From assembly GCA_002127415.1 (NCBI GenBank), contig MWJR01000065.1, positions 1-9,890 on the forward strand: 9,890 nucleotides of DNA, read 5' to 3'. This DNA is from Calditrichaeota bacterium AABM5.125.24 (GTDB lineage: Bacteria > Electryoneota > AABM5-125-24 > Hatepunaeales > Hatepunaeaceae). Positions 1 to 5,786 of the stretch are shown piece by piece (the stretch's first letter is position 1; each line of letters starts with the position of its first letter). Below the pieces are notes generated by a model. The model was given only the letters and a program-made list of their open reading frames with translations. It had not been told where the DNA came from and did no database searches. The position numbers were made by a program, and so were the translations under genes.

Positions 1-182
1 GGTATGAGATGCTCGGACTCCTGGTGGTGACCCTGATCGCCTTCCAGCCGCAGATACCGGCCAGCCTGCTTGGCTTCGAGCCAAAATATCTGAGCTATCT
101 GCTGGCATTCGGGCTGTGGGGTGCGTTATATTTGGGTCAGAGGATGAGGATCAAGAGTGCGCAGGCGGCGGTGGCGGGGTGA
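1..182 (+). CDS. C-terminal fragment of a membrane protein, possibly a transporter permease
   Basis: The reading frame is open from base 3 to a TGA at 180-182 and its start lies outside the window. The visible ~59 residues contain two hydrophobic stretches: one beginning LGLLVVTLIAF, and a second, YLSYLLAFGLWGALYLG, followed by a basic tail (QRMRIKSAQ). This is the pattern of the last membrane segments of an integral inner-membrane protein with a short cytoplasmic end. The phrase VVTLIAFQPQIPASLLGF resembles the end of TRAP-type large permease subunits, but that is a weak impression from a short fragment. It lies on the same strand as the porin-like gene, with a 154-base spacer that contains a repeat, so co-transcription is uncertain. 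Confidence 0.5.
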   Translation, partial: YEMLGLLVVTLIAFQPQIPASLLGFEPKYLSYLLAFGLWGALYLGQRMRIKSAQAAVAG

Positions 183-220
183 ACCGGGCCGGTGAATGTC
201 GATTGTCAATATAGTTTATT

Positions 221-262
221 CTCTCCCCTCTGCTTTGCGGGGGGGGAATTAAAGGGGGGGGG
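221..262 (+). repeat. C-run/G-run hairpin repeat, copy 1
   Basis: A C-rich arm, the core TGCTTTGC, a run of G, an AATTAAA linker and a second G run. The reverse complement of 8491-8528 has the same order (C run, TGCTATTGC, G run, AGTAA, G run), and 4184-4216 has a third, diverged copy. This supports a dispersed repeat family rather than simple base bias. It occupies the spacer between the upstream membrane gene and the porin leader. Confidence 0.6.
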
Positions 263-272
263 TAGCAAGCGC

Positions 273-288
273 ATACTATTAATTGTAT
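273..288. promoter_or_regulatory. Imperfect palindrome in the porin leader, possible operator
   Basis: ATAC and GTAT arms flank a central ATTAAT core, with one mismatched position on each side, giving a 16-base near-palindrome about 50 bases upstream of the porin start. The surrounding ~60 bases are AT-rich, unlike the coding DNA, as expected for a promoter region. No clear -35/-10 pair could be assigned. Binding by a regulator is inference only. Confidence 0.2.
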
Positions 289-336
289 ACCTTAAAAAAA
301 ACAACCAACACATAACTACTATAAATCGGAGACGCA

Positions 337-1548
337 ATGAGAGGGATACTGGCGGCAACTATTGCCATAATGCTGGTGGGAGACGCTGCGGCCGAAACCA
401 CCGGCTGGTGGGGACAAGTATCGGTAAGGCAGCGGCAGGAGACCTACCGGGAATACATCGATGTTATCGCAGGAGACGACCCTGAGTTGTGGGGGAAACT
501 CCGTTATAAAGACGAGAATTCCAGAACCAGGGTCGGTTACCAGATAGGATACATCGGGAAGATAACCGATAACCTTTTCGCCGGATTCACCCTCCGTTCC
601 GGACTTTTTGACGGTGGGCAAGGTGCAGTGATGTGGCAGGACATCAACAACATATCCGGTCTGGAGCCTAAAGTTCAGGAGGCATTTCTGGACTGGAGAA
701 CCCCCTACCTCCGCATCCTGGCCGGCAAGGTTCCACAGAAGGGGAACGCCCTCTTGGATCTGTATGCCGCACCGCTATGGCTTGACAGGCGCGGGGATGA
801 CCCACGGGACGGGATATTTGACGACCGTATCGCGGCAGTGAACGGCATGAAGCTGCTGGCGCCGGTCGGTCCGGCCACATTCAGAGGAATCTACCACGCC
901 GATGCTGTCAGTGGATGCCTCAGAACCCTGCCGGAAGGCGCTGCGGGTAAAGAACAGACACGTTTCGGCTCTCTTGACAAACAGGTCTATCTATTGGGCG
1001 GCGAGCTTAAGCTCGTGGAACTGCTTAACCTCTCGATGCCCGACCAGTTCGAAGGATTATCACTTGTGCTGAACGCCGACTACGGTTGGCCTTACCGCTG
1101 GGCCGACAGATACAAGACCGGAAAAGACTCCATATACGCAAAGGAGGAGCTGTGGGGCGGGAGCATGAAGGCGGGCTATACCTTCCCACAGATAGACCTC
1201 GGCAATCCCAATCTGGAGCTCGAATACGGCTACGCCTATAACTGGCTCGACAGCGTCTATACCTCACACTTTCGTGATTACATATTGAGAGGCGAGTTTT
1301 TCGGGGTTCGGCTGACTTATAGATACCAGTATGGCACCCAGGACCACCAATTCGAACCCTATAAAGGGGACAGGGCTGTCAGGAGTGCCGCCCATTACTA
1401 CATCAATTACACCTTCCGGAATCTCGACATCCAACCACGGGTGATCTGGTTCGATACCGTCGTCGAGAAGCGGATCGGGGATGAAGTGCACAAGATCAGG
1501 GTCAGGAGCAACAAACGTATGGAGATCACTACCACGGTGCGGTTCTGA
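337..1548 (+). CDS. Outer-membrane beta-barrel, porin-like protein
   Basis: A 403-residue predicted outer-membrane protein. Residues 1-19 form a short signal peptide: basic MRG, a hydrophobic core, then an Ala-Ala-Ala cleavage site before Glu20. The mature part alternates polar and aromatic residues, as in amphipathic beta-strands, with many Tyr, Trp and Gly (e.g. RVGYQIGY, LELEYGYAYNW, RLTYRYQYG). It ends in MEITTTVRF, a C-terminal Phe strand typical of BamA-dependent insertion. A stretch around residues 85-145 (GFTLRSG, then WRTPYLRILAGK) recalls bacterial putative porins in which an early strand region is followed by a conserved aromatic girdle. The start is supported by GGAG at 328-331, five bases before ATG. 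The role is probably diffusion of small solutes or substrate uptake; no substrate can be named. It is convergent with the toxin gene. Confidence 0.75.
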   Translation: MRGILAATIAIMLVGDAAAETTGWWGQVSVRQRQETYREYIDVIAGDDPELWGKLRYKDENSRTRVGYQIGYIGKITDNLFAGFTLRSGLFDGGQGAVMWQDINNISGLEPKVQEAFLDWRTPYLRILAGKVPQKGNALLDLYAAPLWLDRRGDDPRDGIFDDRIAAVNGMKLLAPVGPATFRGIYHADAVSGCLRTLPEGAAGKEQTRFGSLDKQVYLLGGELKLVELLNLSMPDQFEGLSLVLNADYGWPYRWADRYKTGKDSIYAKEELWGGSMKAGYTFPQIDLGNPNLELEYGYAYNWLDSVYTSHFRDYILRGEFFGVRLTYRYQYGTQDHQFEPYKGDRAVRSAAHYYINYTFRNLDIQPRVIWFDTVVEKRIGDEVHKIRVRSNKRMEITTTVRF

Positions 1549-1582
1549 CCGCCGGGGCTTGCTTAAGTCGTCCACCTTATGA

Positions 1583-1662
1583 GAAACCCGGCCAGCAATC
1601 CCAGCTTTTCCTGACTTTCGTCAGGACAGGCGCTGGGACAAGGCTGTCCGGGCCACCCGCCG
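1583..1662. repeat. Nested palindromic repeat, copy A (downstream of toxin)
   Basis: Three hairpins sit inside one another. Outer arms are 1587-1596 with 1643-1652 (one mismatch). Middle arms are TCCCAGC at 1599-1605 with GCTGGGA at 1632-1638. The inner arms CCTGAC at 1610-1615 and GTCAGG at 1620-1625 enclose a TTTC loop (GAAA on the minus strand). The outer flanks, 1583-1596 and 1643-1662, are identical base for base to 2175-2188 and 2191-2210, where only two bases separate the arms. The element ends directly against the toxin stop codon and lies between two convergent genes, so it might also act as a transcript end, although it has no T tract. Confidence 0.8.
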
Positions 1663-1917
1663 TCACCGGTAAGCTTCGCGCCGGTGGGCGATGCGGATCA
1701 CGAGTATTCGCAATTGCCTTCGGTAGAGCTCATATAGTATTCGCCAATTGCCGACGCGGCAGGAGCGCACACCCTCAAAGCCCCCACCCAATGGCTTGCC
1801 CAAATTCGGGTTTTCTGCTATATCATCCAATCCTGCATTGATGCGGCGATACAGCTCCTGATTTGATTTCAGCTTGCGGAGCTGCTTCTCAGACTGGCTG
1901 GAGAGCTCAATCCGCAT
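1663..1917 (-). CDS. RelE/ParE-superfamily toxin
   Basis: An 84-residue toxin if started at ATG 1917-1915; an in-frame TTG lies one codon upstream. The sequence fits the RelE/ParE fold: an N-terminal basic helix (SSQSEKQLRKLK), a helix ending GLDDIAENPNLGKPL, the strand CRVGNWRILYEL, and the C-terminal IRIAHRREAYR. The Arg-rich end with a penultimate Tyr is typical of the RelE-like mRNA-interferase branch, so ribosome-dependent mRNA cleavage is the likely activity, though DNA gyrase poisoning (ParE branch) cannot be excluded. The start overlaps the antitoxin stop by 11 bases, a normal coupled arrangement. The toxin is neutralised by the upstream-encoded partner. Copy A of the palindromic repeat begins immediately after the stop. 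Confidence 0.88.
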   Translation of the reverse strand: MRIELSSQSEKQLRKLKSNQELYRRINAGLDDIAENPNLGKPLGGGFEGVRSCRVGNWRILYELYRRQLRILVIRIAHRREAYR

Positions 1918-2101
1918 CAAGTTCGGCTCTCAGCTTGTCCAGGCTGATGGTTTTTCCTTCCCGAAACTCCTTGCGCGCCCGCTCTATGTCGCGCTTCAGT
2001 GTAGGGTCGGAGAGAATCTCCACGGTCTCCAACAGCGCCTCGTATTCGTCCAAAGGGACGACCACGACCGGCTTGTCGGATTTTATGGTTAAAGTGGGCA
2101 T
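1907..2101 (-). CDS. Phd/YefM-type antitoxin
   Basis: A 64-residue protein starting MPTLTIKSDKPVVVVPLDEYEALLETVEIL. The N-terminal strand-rich part followed by a DEYEALLET helix is the Phd/YefM DNA-binding core. The charged C-terminal half (KRDIERARKEFREGKTISLDKLRAELDAD) is the disordered segment that wraps the cognate RelE toxin. It precedes and overlaps the toxin gene, the usual antitoxin-first order that allows conditional autoregulation. The start is well supported: on the minus strand GGAGGC (2105-2110) lies a few bases before ATG at 2101. The operon should be repressed by the antitoxin or its complex binding upstream; no clear operator palindrome is visible in the short leader. Confidence 0.88.
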   Translation of the reverse strand: MPTLTIKSDKPVVVVPLDEYEALLETVEILSDPTLKRDIERARKEFREGKTISLDKLRAELDAD

Positions 2102-2174
2102 AACGCCTCCAGAATTATCCAGTGGGGTCGGCGCCTGTTCTTAACTTGATTCAGAATCCCCACCTGCCTTTATT

Positions 2175-2210
2175 GAAACCCGGCCAGCGAGCTGTCCGGG
2201 CCACCCGCCG
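2175..2210. repeat. Palindromic repeat, copy B (upstream of antitoxin)
   Basis: Arms 2179-2188 and 2191-2200 pair with one mismatch around a two-base GA centre. Flanks and arms match copy A exactly (14 plus 20 bases), but copy A carries 46 bases in place of the GA. Both copies are in the same orientation and bracket the toxin-antitoxin pair. Confidence 0.8.
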
Positions 2211-2228
2211 CCCAGATTGGGGCATACT

Positions 2229-2258
2229 GAAACCCGGATTGACAAGCAATCCGGGGCA
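2229..2258. repeat. Palindromic repeat, copy C
   Basis: CCCGGATTG at 2233-2241 pairs perfectly with CAATCCGGG at 2247-2255 around ACAAG. It shares the GAAACCCGG left edge with copies A and B but has a different stem, so it is a diverged or related element. The reverse complement of the same left edge (GGCCGGGTTTC) also occurs at 8472-8482. Confidence 0.65.
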
Positions 2259-2334
2259 CACGGCGACCTGAAGGCCGCCCCTCTTTTATTTGGGAGATTT
2301 GGAGAGCAATAAGGGTTGCCCCGGATTCCCCGAA

Positions 2335-2778
2335 TCAGGGCCACTTGCTGCTATAAGCATCCGCAGGTCGCGCCAATCTGAGTAATGCATCTAACTGTTG
2401 CTCATCAGGCTGTTCATACCCTCCTGTATCCAGGCAAAATTCGCGAAGTATCTTTTGAGGTTGCGGGGAATGGTAAACAGAATGAGCAGGGTTATTTTTG
2501 CTAGGCTCATTGTTGACCAGTAGCCCGATTACTCTAACACCACCAGCGTTCAGTGAATAACATCGCCTGCACTTGCCGCCACTTGTGTCTCGACCCACAG
2601 TATCTTTGGGGCTGCTATATTTGCTCCAATCAACGGATTTTTTCCCGCAATCGTCTCTGTCGCCCAAATGGGCGGGTGTACGAGGTTCGAAGGCTTCGTT
2701 CCGAATGTTTCCGGACAGGTCAAAATGAAACCAACATACTCTAAGGTAGAGGTCGTCTTCATTAGGTATTGATTCCAT
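2335..2778 (-). CDS. Conserved-looking hypothetical protein (third gene of cassette)
   Basis: A 147-residue soluble protein of no assigned function. It has the layout of a recurring type of small bacterial hypothetical: an N-terminal DLYLRVCWFHFDLSGNIRNEAF, a central SVDWSKYSSP (residues 48-57), and a C-terminal NNPAHSVYH (95-103) followed by a polar tail. I recall this motif order from other genomes but cannot name a family. Cysteines at DDC, CRRC and EFC are not arranged as an obvious metal site. The ATG at 2778 is the first after an in-frame stop, with a G run about seven bases upstream as a weak ribosome site. It overlaps the long 3' extension of the preceding gene in another frame by 229 bases. 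Its TGA falls in a short repeat shared with 3991-4002. Confidence 0.6.
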   Translation of the reverse strand: MESIPNEDDLYLRVCWFHFDLSGNIRNEAFEPRTPAHLGDRDDCGKKSVDWSKYSSPKDTVGRDTSGGKCRRCYSLNAGGVRVIGLLVNNEPSKNNPAHSVYHSPQPQKILREFCLDTGGYEQPDEQQLDALLRLARPADAYSSKWP

Positions 2779-3362
2779 GCAGATACCCCGCAGCTTAGGT
2801 TATTTCCACCAACTAACCAAAGGAAATGACTTGGTAACTGGTCACGATCATATGTTCTTTGTTCGTAAGAATAATCGTCAGGATTGATCTTATCCACGCG
2901 ATATACAACTCTATCGGATTGATTTGGAGTTAACTTGATTCGCACCTCCTTTGACTCAAACACAAAGTAGATTGTGATTCCACCCGATACTGTCGGGATT
3001 GGATAGAATTCCAGATCCTCAGTCGATTTTAGAAGGTTTTCTTTGCCAGTGAATCGTAAGACTTCTCGTGCTTCCTCAATGGTTTTTAAATCAATTATAG
3101 AAGCTCCATAACTGTCCCAATTCTCCTTAAGTGTTTCAAACTCCTCAAGCCGCGCAAGCGCATTCTCAGTCATCCGAAGGTGAGCCTGATCACGCAGTTT
3201 CTCATTTTGTAACTGATTCCATATCAATCTATAAGCAGACTCCTTAGAATGTGGGAAAGCCGGTGTATATCTAGTTGATAAGTACGAGTGGGCAGGATCT
3301 GCCGATATAAACCTCGCATGCAGATCCTCCGACGTTTCTGTGATTTCAATAAAACTAGTCAC
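2550..3362 (-). CDS. Hypothetical protein with NWDSYGA motif (second gene of cassette)
   Basis: A 270-residue protein without assigned function. Residues 1-60 hold a strand-helix region (SFIEITETSEDLHARFIS, then YTPAFPHS). Residues 64-105 form a helical segment with the hallmark LKENWDSYGA (79-87). Residues 117-157 are strand-rich (FYPIPTVSGGITIYF, then EVRIKL), and LWLVGG (181-186) is where I expect such proteins to end. The last ~80 residues are probably not part of the domain. The GTG start at 3362 is chosen over the ATG at 3422 because AGGAGAG stands eight bases before it and GTGACTAG overlaps the upstream stop by eight bases, a coupled junction. DNA here is AT-richer than the window (40% G/C at 3001-3060), which suggests acquisition. 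The 3' part conflicts with the third gene. Confidence 0.6.
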   Translation of the reverse strand: MTSFIEITETSEDLHARFISADPAHSYLSTRYTPAFPHSKESAYRLIWNQLQNEKLRDQAHLRMTENALARLEEFETLKENWDSYGASIIDLKTIEEAREVLRFTGKENLLKSTEDLEFYPIPTVSGGITIYFVFESKEVRIKLTPNQSDRVVYRVDKINPDDYSYEQRTYDRDQLPSHFLWLVGGNNLSCGVSAWNQYLMKTTSTLEYVGFILTCPETFGTKPSNLVHPPIWATETIAGKNPLIGANIAAPKILWVETQVAASAGDVIH

Positions 3363-3714
3363 TTTGCGCACTCTCCTGACTCGCCAAAGATTTTTGTTGT
3401 TGTTCCATAATCGAACTGCCATGTTTGATTAGGAATTCCCCAAAGGATATCGCCAGATGCGGAGGAATCTGAAGGCCGATCAGAACCTCTCTAACGATGG
3501 TGGGCTCTCTTTCAGGAAAGTCATCCTTTCCAGTCCCGTCAGGATTTATTACAAGCGTAGCTTTTTCGGGGAAAGGTGTTGCTTCCACGTAAAGATTGAA
3601 AACAGGAGCCCCTGAAATAGGTCCCTTTCCGAGGACGGCGCCGGAAACCGGTAGGATTCTATATCCCTCTGATCGGCGATAGGTTACAGGTATCTTTTTT
3701 CCTTTATCTTCCAT
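3355..3714 (-). CDS. Small hypothetical protein (first gene of cassette)
   Basis: A 119-residue soluble protein with no signal peptide or membrane segment. Its order of elements is a strand region YRILPVSGAVLGKGP, a second FNLYVEATPFPE, a loop with NPDGTGKDD, then REVLIGLQIPPHLAISFGEFLIKH, ending in a polar Gln/Ser-rich tail. The pattern (strands, then a conserved strand followed by a helix 'P..A..F.E.L') recalls short DUF3467-like proteins, but similarity is loose and the name is not applied. The start is supported by AAAGGA eight bases upstream of ATG 3714 on the minus strand. Its stop overlaps the GTG of the next gene by eight bases, so both are translated from one message. Confidence 0.6.
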   Translation of the reverse strand: MEDKGKKIPVTYRRSEGYRILPVSGAVLGKGPISGAPVFNLYVEATPFPEKATLVINPDGTGKDDFPEREPTIVREVLIGLQIPPHLAISFGEFLIKHGSSIMEQQQKSLASQESAQSD

Positions 3715-3826
3715 TCGACCATTCCTTTCGTTTAATTCTTTGAGCCACCGGCAGGTCTTGAAACTGCGACCAGTTTATTAAATTCCGCCGGGGCAGGCCT
3801 TTGAAATCCGGAGGTAATTTATACTA

Positions 3827-3844
3827 ACAGGCAGGAATGCCTGT
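3827..3844. repeat. Hairpin ACAGGCA-GGAA-TGCCTGT
   Basis: A perfect 7-base stem (3827-3833 with 3838-3844) closed by the tetraloop GGAA. It lies about 115 bases upstream of the first cassette gene. There is no T tract, so it is not called a terminator. It resembles the other tetraloop hairpins in the window but lacks their TGTCC/GGA frame. Confidence 0.55.
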
Positions 3845-4150
3845 CTTACCTTGACCCTTGCGTCCTCCCCCAACGCACGATTGTAAGGGTCCGACCGAAC
3901 CTCCAAGCAAATATACGAAATTCCATCCACCTTATCAACCCCCCTCCTACTTTACACCCGAATCCGCTATGATCAGTGTCGTAGCCAGTATTCCCCGAAT
4001 CCGGGACTCTGGATTCCGGCCCCCACTTTCGTGAGGGCATGCTTTCGCTGAAATGATGAGGGTGCGCAACTTTAATAAGACAATCCACTTCCAGCCCCAA
4101 GTCAAGACCTTTGTTGTCAATCCAGTTGGGGATTGAAGTGGTGTCACGTG

Positions 4151-4207
4151 CCCCCTGCTTTCCCCTGCCTTCGCAGGGACAAGCCCTGCAACAGCAGGGG
4201 GGGTGAA
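4151..4207. repeat. Composite C/G-rich hairpin repeat
   Basis: The minus strand of 4162-4181 reads TGTCCCTGCGAAGGCAGGGG: the constant frame of the hairpin family with loop GAAG and stem 4163-4168/4173-4178. It lies between a CCCCCTGCTTT arm (4151-4161) and CCCTGCAACAGCAGGGGGGG (4184-4203), itself a hairpin like 8501-8524. The order suggests one repeat placed inside or beside another. Confidence 0.65.
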
Positions 4208-4213
4208 CTAAAA

Positions 4214-4233
4214 GGGCGCGATTAATCGCGCCC
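4214..4233. repeat. Perfect 20-base palindrome GGGCGCGATT/AATCGCGCCC
   Basis: Ten-base arms with no spacer, followed by CCTACCA. The same right edge (CGCCCCTACCA) occurs at 8647-8657 after an ATCACGCCC arm, so the 8588-8651 element is a variant with a large insert between its arms. Confidence 0.75.
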
Positions 4234-4268
4234 CTACCATTCAGCTTGATGGGTGCCCCGGTTTGTCC

Positions 4269-4288
4269 TGTCCCAGCGAAAGCTGGGA
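4269..4288 (+). repeat. GAAA-loop hairpin, copy d
   Basis: TGTCCCAGCGAAAGCTGGGA: stem TCCCAGC (4271-4277) with GCTGGGA (4282-4288) and a GAAA tetraloop. It is identical to the middle layer of copy A at 1599-1640 (minus strand) once that copy's 22-base insert is removed. Confidence 0.8.
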
Positions 4289-4348
4289 TCACAAGCCGGG
4301 TTTTTAGTAAGTTGAGTGCGCGTGGTCCAACGCCCACAAGGGGCTATA

Positions 4349-5146
4349 CTAGTCAGCCCGTTCCTTCTCCCGCCTGCTCCGGACGGCGATCAGCTGCGCC
4401 ACCATGGATACCGCAATCTCCACCGGAGTATGGGAGCCGATATCCAGCCCGATGGGGCAGGTCATCCGAGCGACCTCCTCCTCGGTGAAGCCATCATCGG
4501 CCAATCTGTGTCGGATTTCAGCAGCCTTGCGTTCGCTGCCGATGACCCCCAGGTAGAAGAACGGCTTGCGCAGAATCCGGGTGAGCACCTTATAGTCCTG
4601 GTCGTGGCTGTGGGTCATCACCGCAATGAAGTCGTCGTGGGTTGAATCGAGTTGGTCAGCCAGGTCTTCGGTCGGGCCAATCTCGATGGTAGCGCGCGGG
4701 AAGCGGTCCTGGTTGGCCCATTCCGGCCTCGCATCAAGAACAACAACCGAAAACCCAACCTCCGCAGCCAGACTGCCGGTCGACTTGGCGACGTGTCCGG
4801 CTCCGAACAACAGCAGCCGCGGCCCGACTCCAAACGGCTCGATCAACAGCTCCATCCGCCCCCCGCAGGCCATCCCGGTCTGGGTATGCTCAAGGTCGTC
4901 CAGGTCCAGATCCAGTCGCTCTATGCGACCACTCGTCAGACACTGAAGCGCCTTCTCGATCGCCAGCTTCTCCAACTCCGCCCCGCCGATAGTCCCGACA
5001 ATCTCCCCACCTGGTCCCACCACCATCCGAGCCCCCACTTTACGCGGTGTGGAGCCGTGCGTGGCAGTCACCGTGACCATCGCAAACCGTCCTCCACTCT
5101 CGAGTCTGCGAGCAGCCTCCAGGAGCGGTTCGACCGGGCTTGACAT
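4349..5146 (-). CDS. xdhC: XdhC/CoxI-family molybdenum-hydroxylase maturation factor
   Basis: A 265-residue cytoplasmic protein of the XdhC/CoxI family, which binds molybdenum cofactor and assists sulfuration and insertion into xanthine dehydrogenase- or CO dehydrogenase-type enzymes. Visible hallmarks: HGSTPRKVGARM (30-41), GTIGGAELE (51-59), the TGMACGG loop (90-96), and a C-terminal Rossmann-like XdhC_C domain with GAGHVA (115-120), LDAR (137-140), MTHSHDQD (177-184), LGVIGSERK (199-207) and PIGLDIGSHTPVEIAVSM (231-248). Both domains are complete. ATG 5146 is preferred over an in-frame TTG at 5167 because AGGA lies eight bases before it and it leaves a four-base gap after the mocA stop. 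It is translationally linked to the MocA-like gene. No hydroxylase subunit lies nearby, so the client enzyme is unknown. Confidence 0.9.
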   Translation of the reverse strand: MSSPVEPLLEAARRLESGGRFAMVTVTATHGSTPRKVGARMVVGPGGEIVGTIGGAELEKLAIEKALQCLTSGRIERLDLDLDDLEHTQTGMACGGRMELLIEPFGVGPRLLLFGAGHVAKSTGSLAAEVGFSVVVLDARPEWANQDRFPRATIEIGPTEDLADQLDSTHDDFIAVMTHSHDQDYKVLTRILRKPFFYLGVIGSERKAAEIRHRLADDGFTEEEVARMTCPIGLDIGSHTPVEIAVSMVAQLIAVRSRREKERAD

Positions 5147-5150
5147 TCTT

Positions 5151-5771
5151 TCAGTCCTTTCCTTCAAAGGGAAACCTGCTCAGATCCAGCAGCGCCGCAT
5201 CAGCCGGGGTGTTGACATTGACGATCACCCCCGCATCCCTGACCGGGACCTCCTCCACCTGCACTGACGGCAGCATCAGAACCTCCCTGGCGCCCTCGTC
5301 GGCCTCGGATGAACTGAGCGCACTCCAGGACGATTTCCCCCACCAGGTGGGATGACCGCGCCGGTCATTGTAGGTCGGCACCAGCACCAGTTCTGATGAG
5401 GCCTTGGCACGCAAGGCCTCCAGCGTAGCCTCCTCGATCAACGGGTGGTCCACCGGCCAGGCCAGCAGCCCGGACGACTCACGGCCCGCCCAATCCAGCG
5501 CCAGCCTGATCGAGCTTATCATCCCCTCTTCGGGTGATGGATTGATGATTACTTTCATCCCGGGCAGCCGTTCCCGGATGAATCCCTTCAGCCGGGTCTC
5601 GGAAATCACCACCGCCACCTCGCCCCAGCCGGTTTTACCGAGGATCGCCACCATTTTCTCCATCACCGGTTTGCCGCCAGACGTAAGCAGCAGCTTGGGA
5701 AATCCCATCCGTTCAGATCTTCCACCGGCCAGGATCACGGCCGGGGGGGGCTTGCCTTTGGTCTGGTTCAT
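5151..5771 (-). CDS. mocA: MocA-like molybdenum cofactor nucleotidyltransferase
   Basis: A 206-residue NTP-transferase-fold protein. It carries the nucleotide-binding signature LAGGRSERMGFPK (14-26), the NPSPEEGMISSI loop (77-88), the metal/substrate motif WPVDHP (105-110), RGHPTWWGK (138-146), a DEGAREVL segment (158-165) and the closing NVNTPAD (185-191). These match the MocA/MobA-like family that attaches CMP (MocA) or GMP (MobA) to molybdopterin. The PVDHP and RGHP motifs and the adjacent XdhC favour CTP:molybdopterin cytidylyltransferase, supplying cytosine-type cofactor to hydroxylases. GGAG precedes ATG 5771 on the minus strand. It lies 15 bases after the glycosyltransferase stop and four bases before xdhC, so the three genes are probably co-transcribed. 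Confidence 0.88.
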   Translation of the reverse strand: MNQTKGKPPPAVILAGGRSERMGFPKLLLTSGGKPVMEKMVAILGKTGWGEVAVVISETRLKGFIRERLPGMKVIINPSPEEGMISSIRLALDWAGRESSGLLAWPVDHPLIEEATLEALRAKASSELVLVPTYNDRRGHPTWWGKSSWSALSSSEADEGAREVLMLPSVQVEEVPVRDAGVIVNVNTPADAALLDLSRFPFEGKD

Positions 5772-5786
5772 TCTGCTCCGAAAATT

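Larger units (their letters stand above)
3715..4348. other. Gene-free 634-base spacer filled with hairpin repeats
   Basis: No convincing gene. The long open frames here run through palindromes and would encode low-complexity, repeat-derived peptides. It holds, in order: the 3827-3844 hairpin, a 7-base inverted repeat (3853-3859 with 3885-3891), a stretch whose 3922-3938 matches the porA 3' end exactly, a fragment ATTCCCCGAATC (3991-4002) also present at 2325-2336, a C/G-rich composite at 4151-4207, a perfect 20-base palindrome at 4214-4233, and a GAAA hairpin at 4269-4288. The promoter of the minus-strand cassette must lie in the first ~120 bases, but no clear -35/-10 pair is visible. Confidence 0.7.

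Noticed and set aside
192..485. Plus-strand open frame overlapping the porin leader and 5' end
   Set aside because: It runs through the C/G-run repeat and then overlaps the porin in another frame; its product is Arg/Gly-rich with no fold-like pattern.
1599..1640. Rho-independent terminator between the convergent porin and toxin genes
   Set aside because: The hairpins are strong, but no T tract follows on either strand; repeat identity explains them better.
3846..4337. Minus-strand 163-codon open frame in the repeat spacer
   Set aside because: It crosses several palindromes and yields repeat-derived peptide (IPAFAGTG-like) with no start signal or domain.
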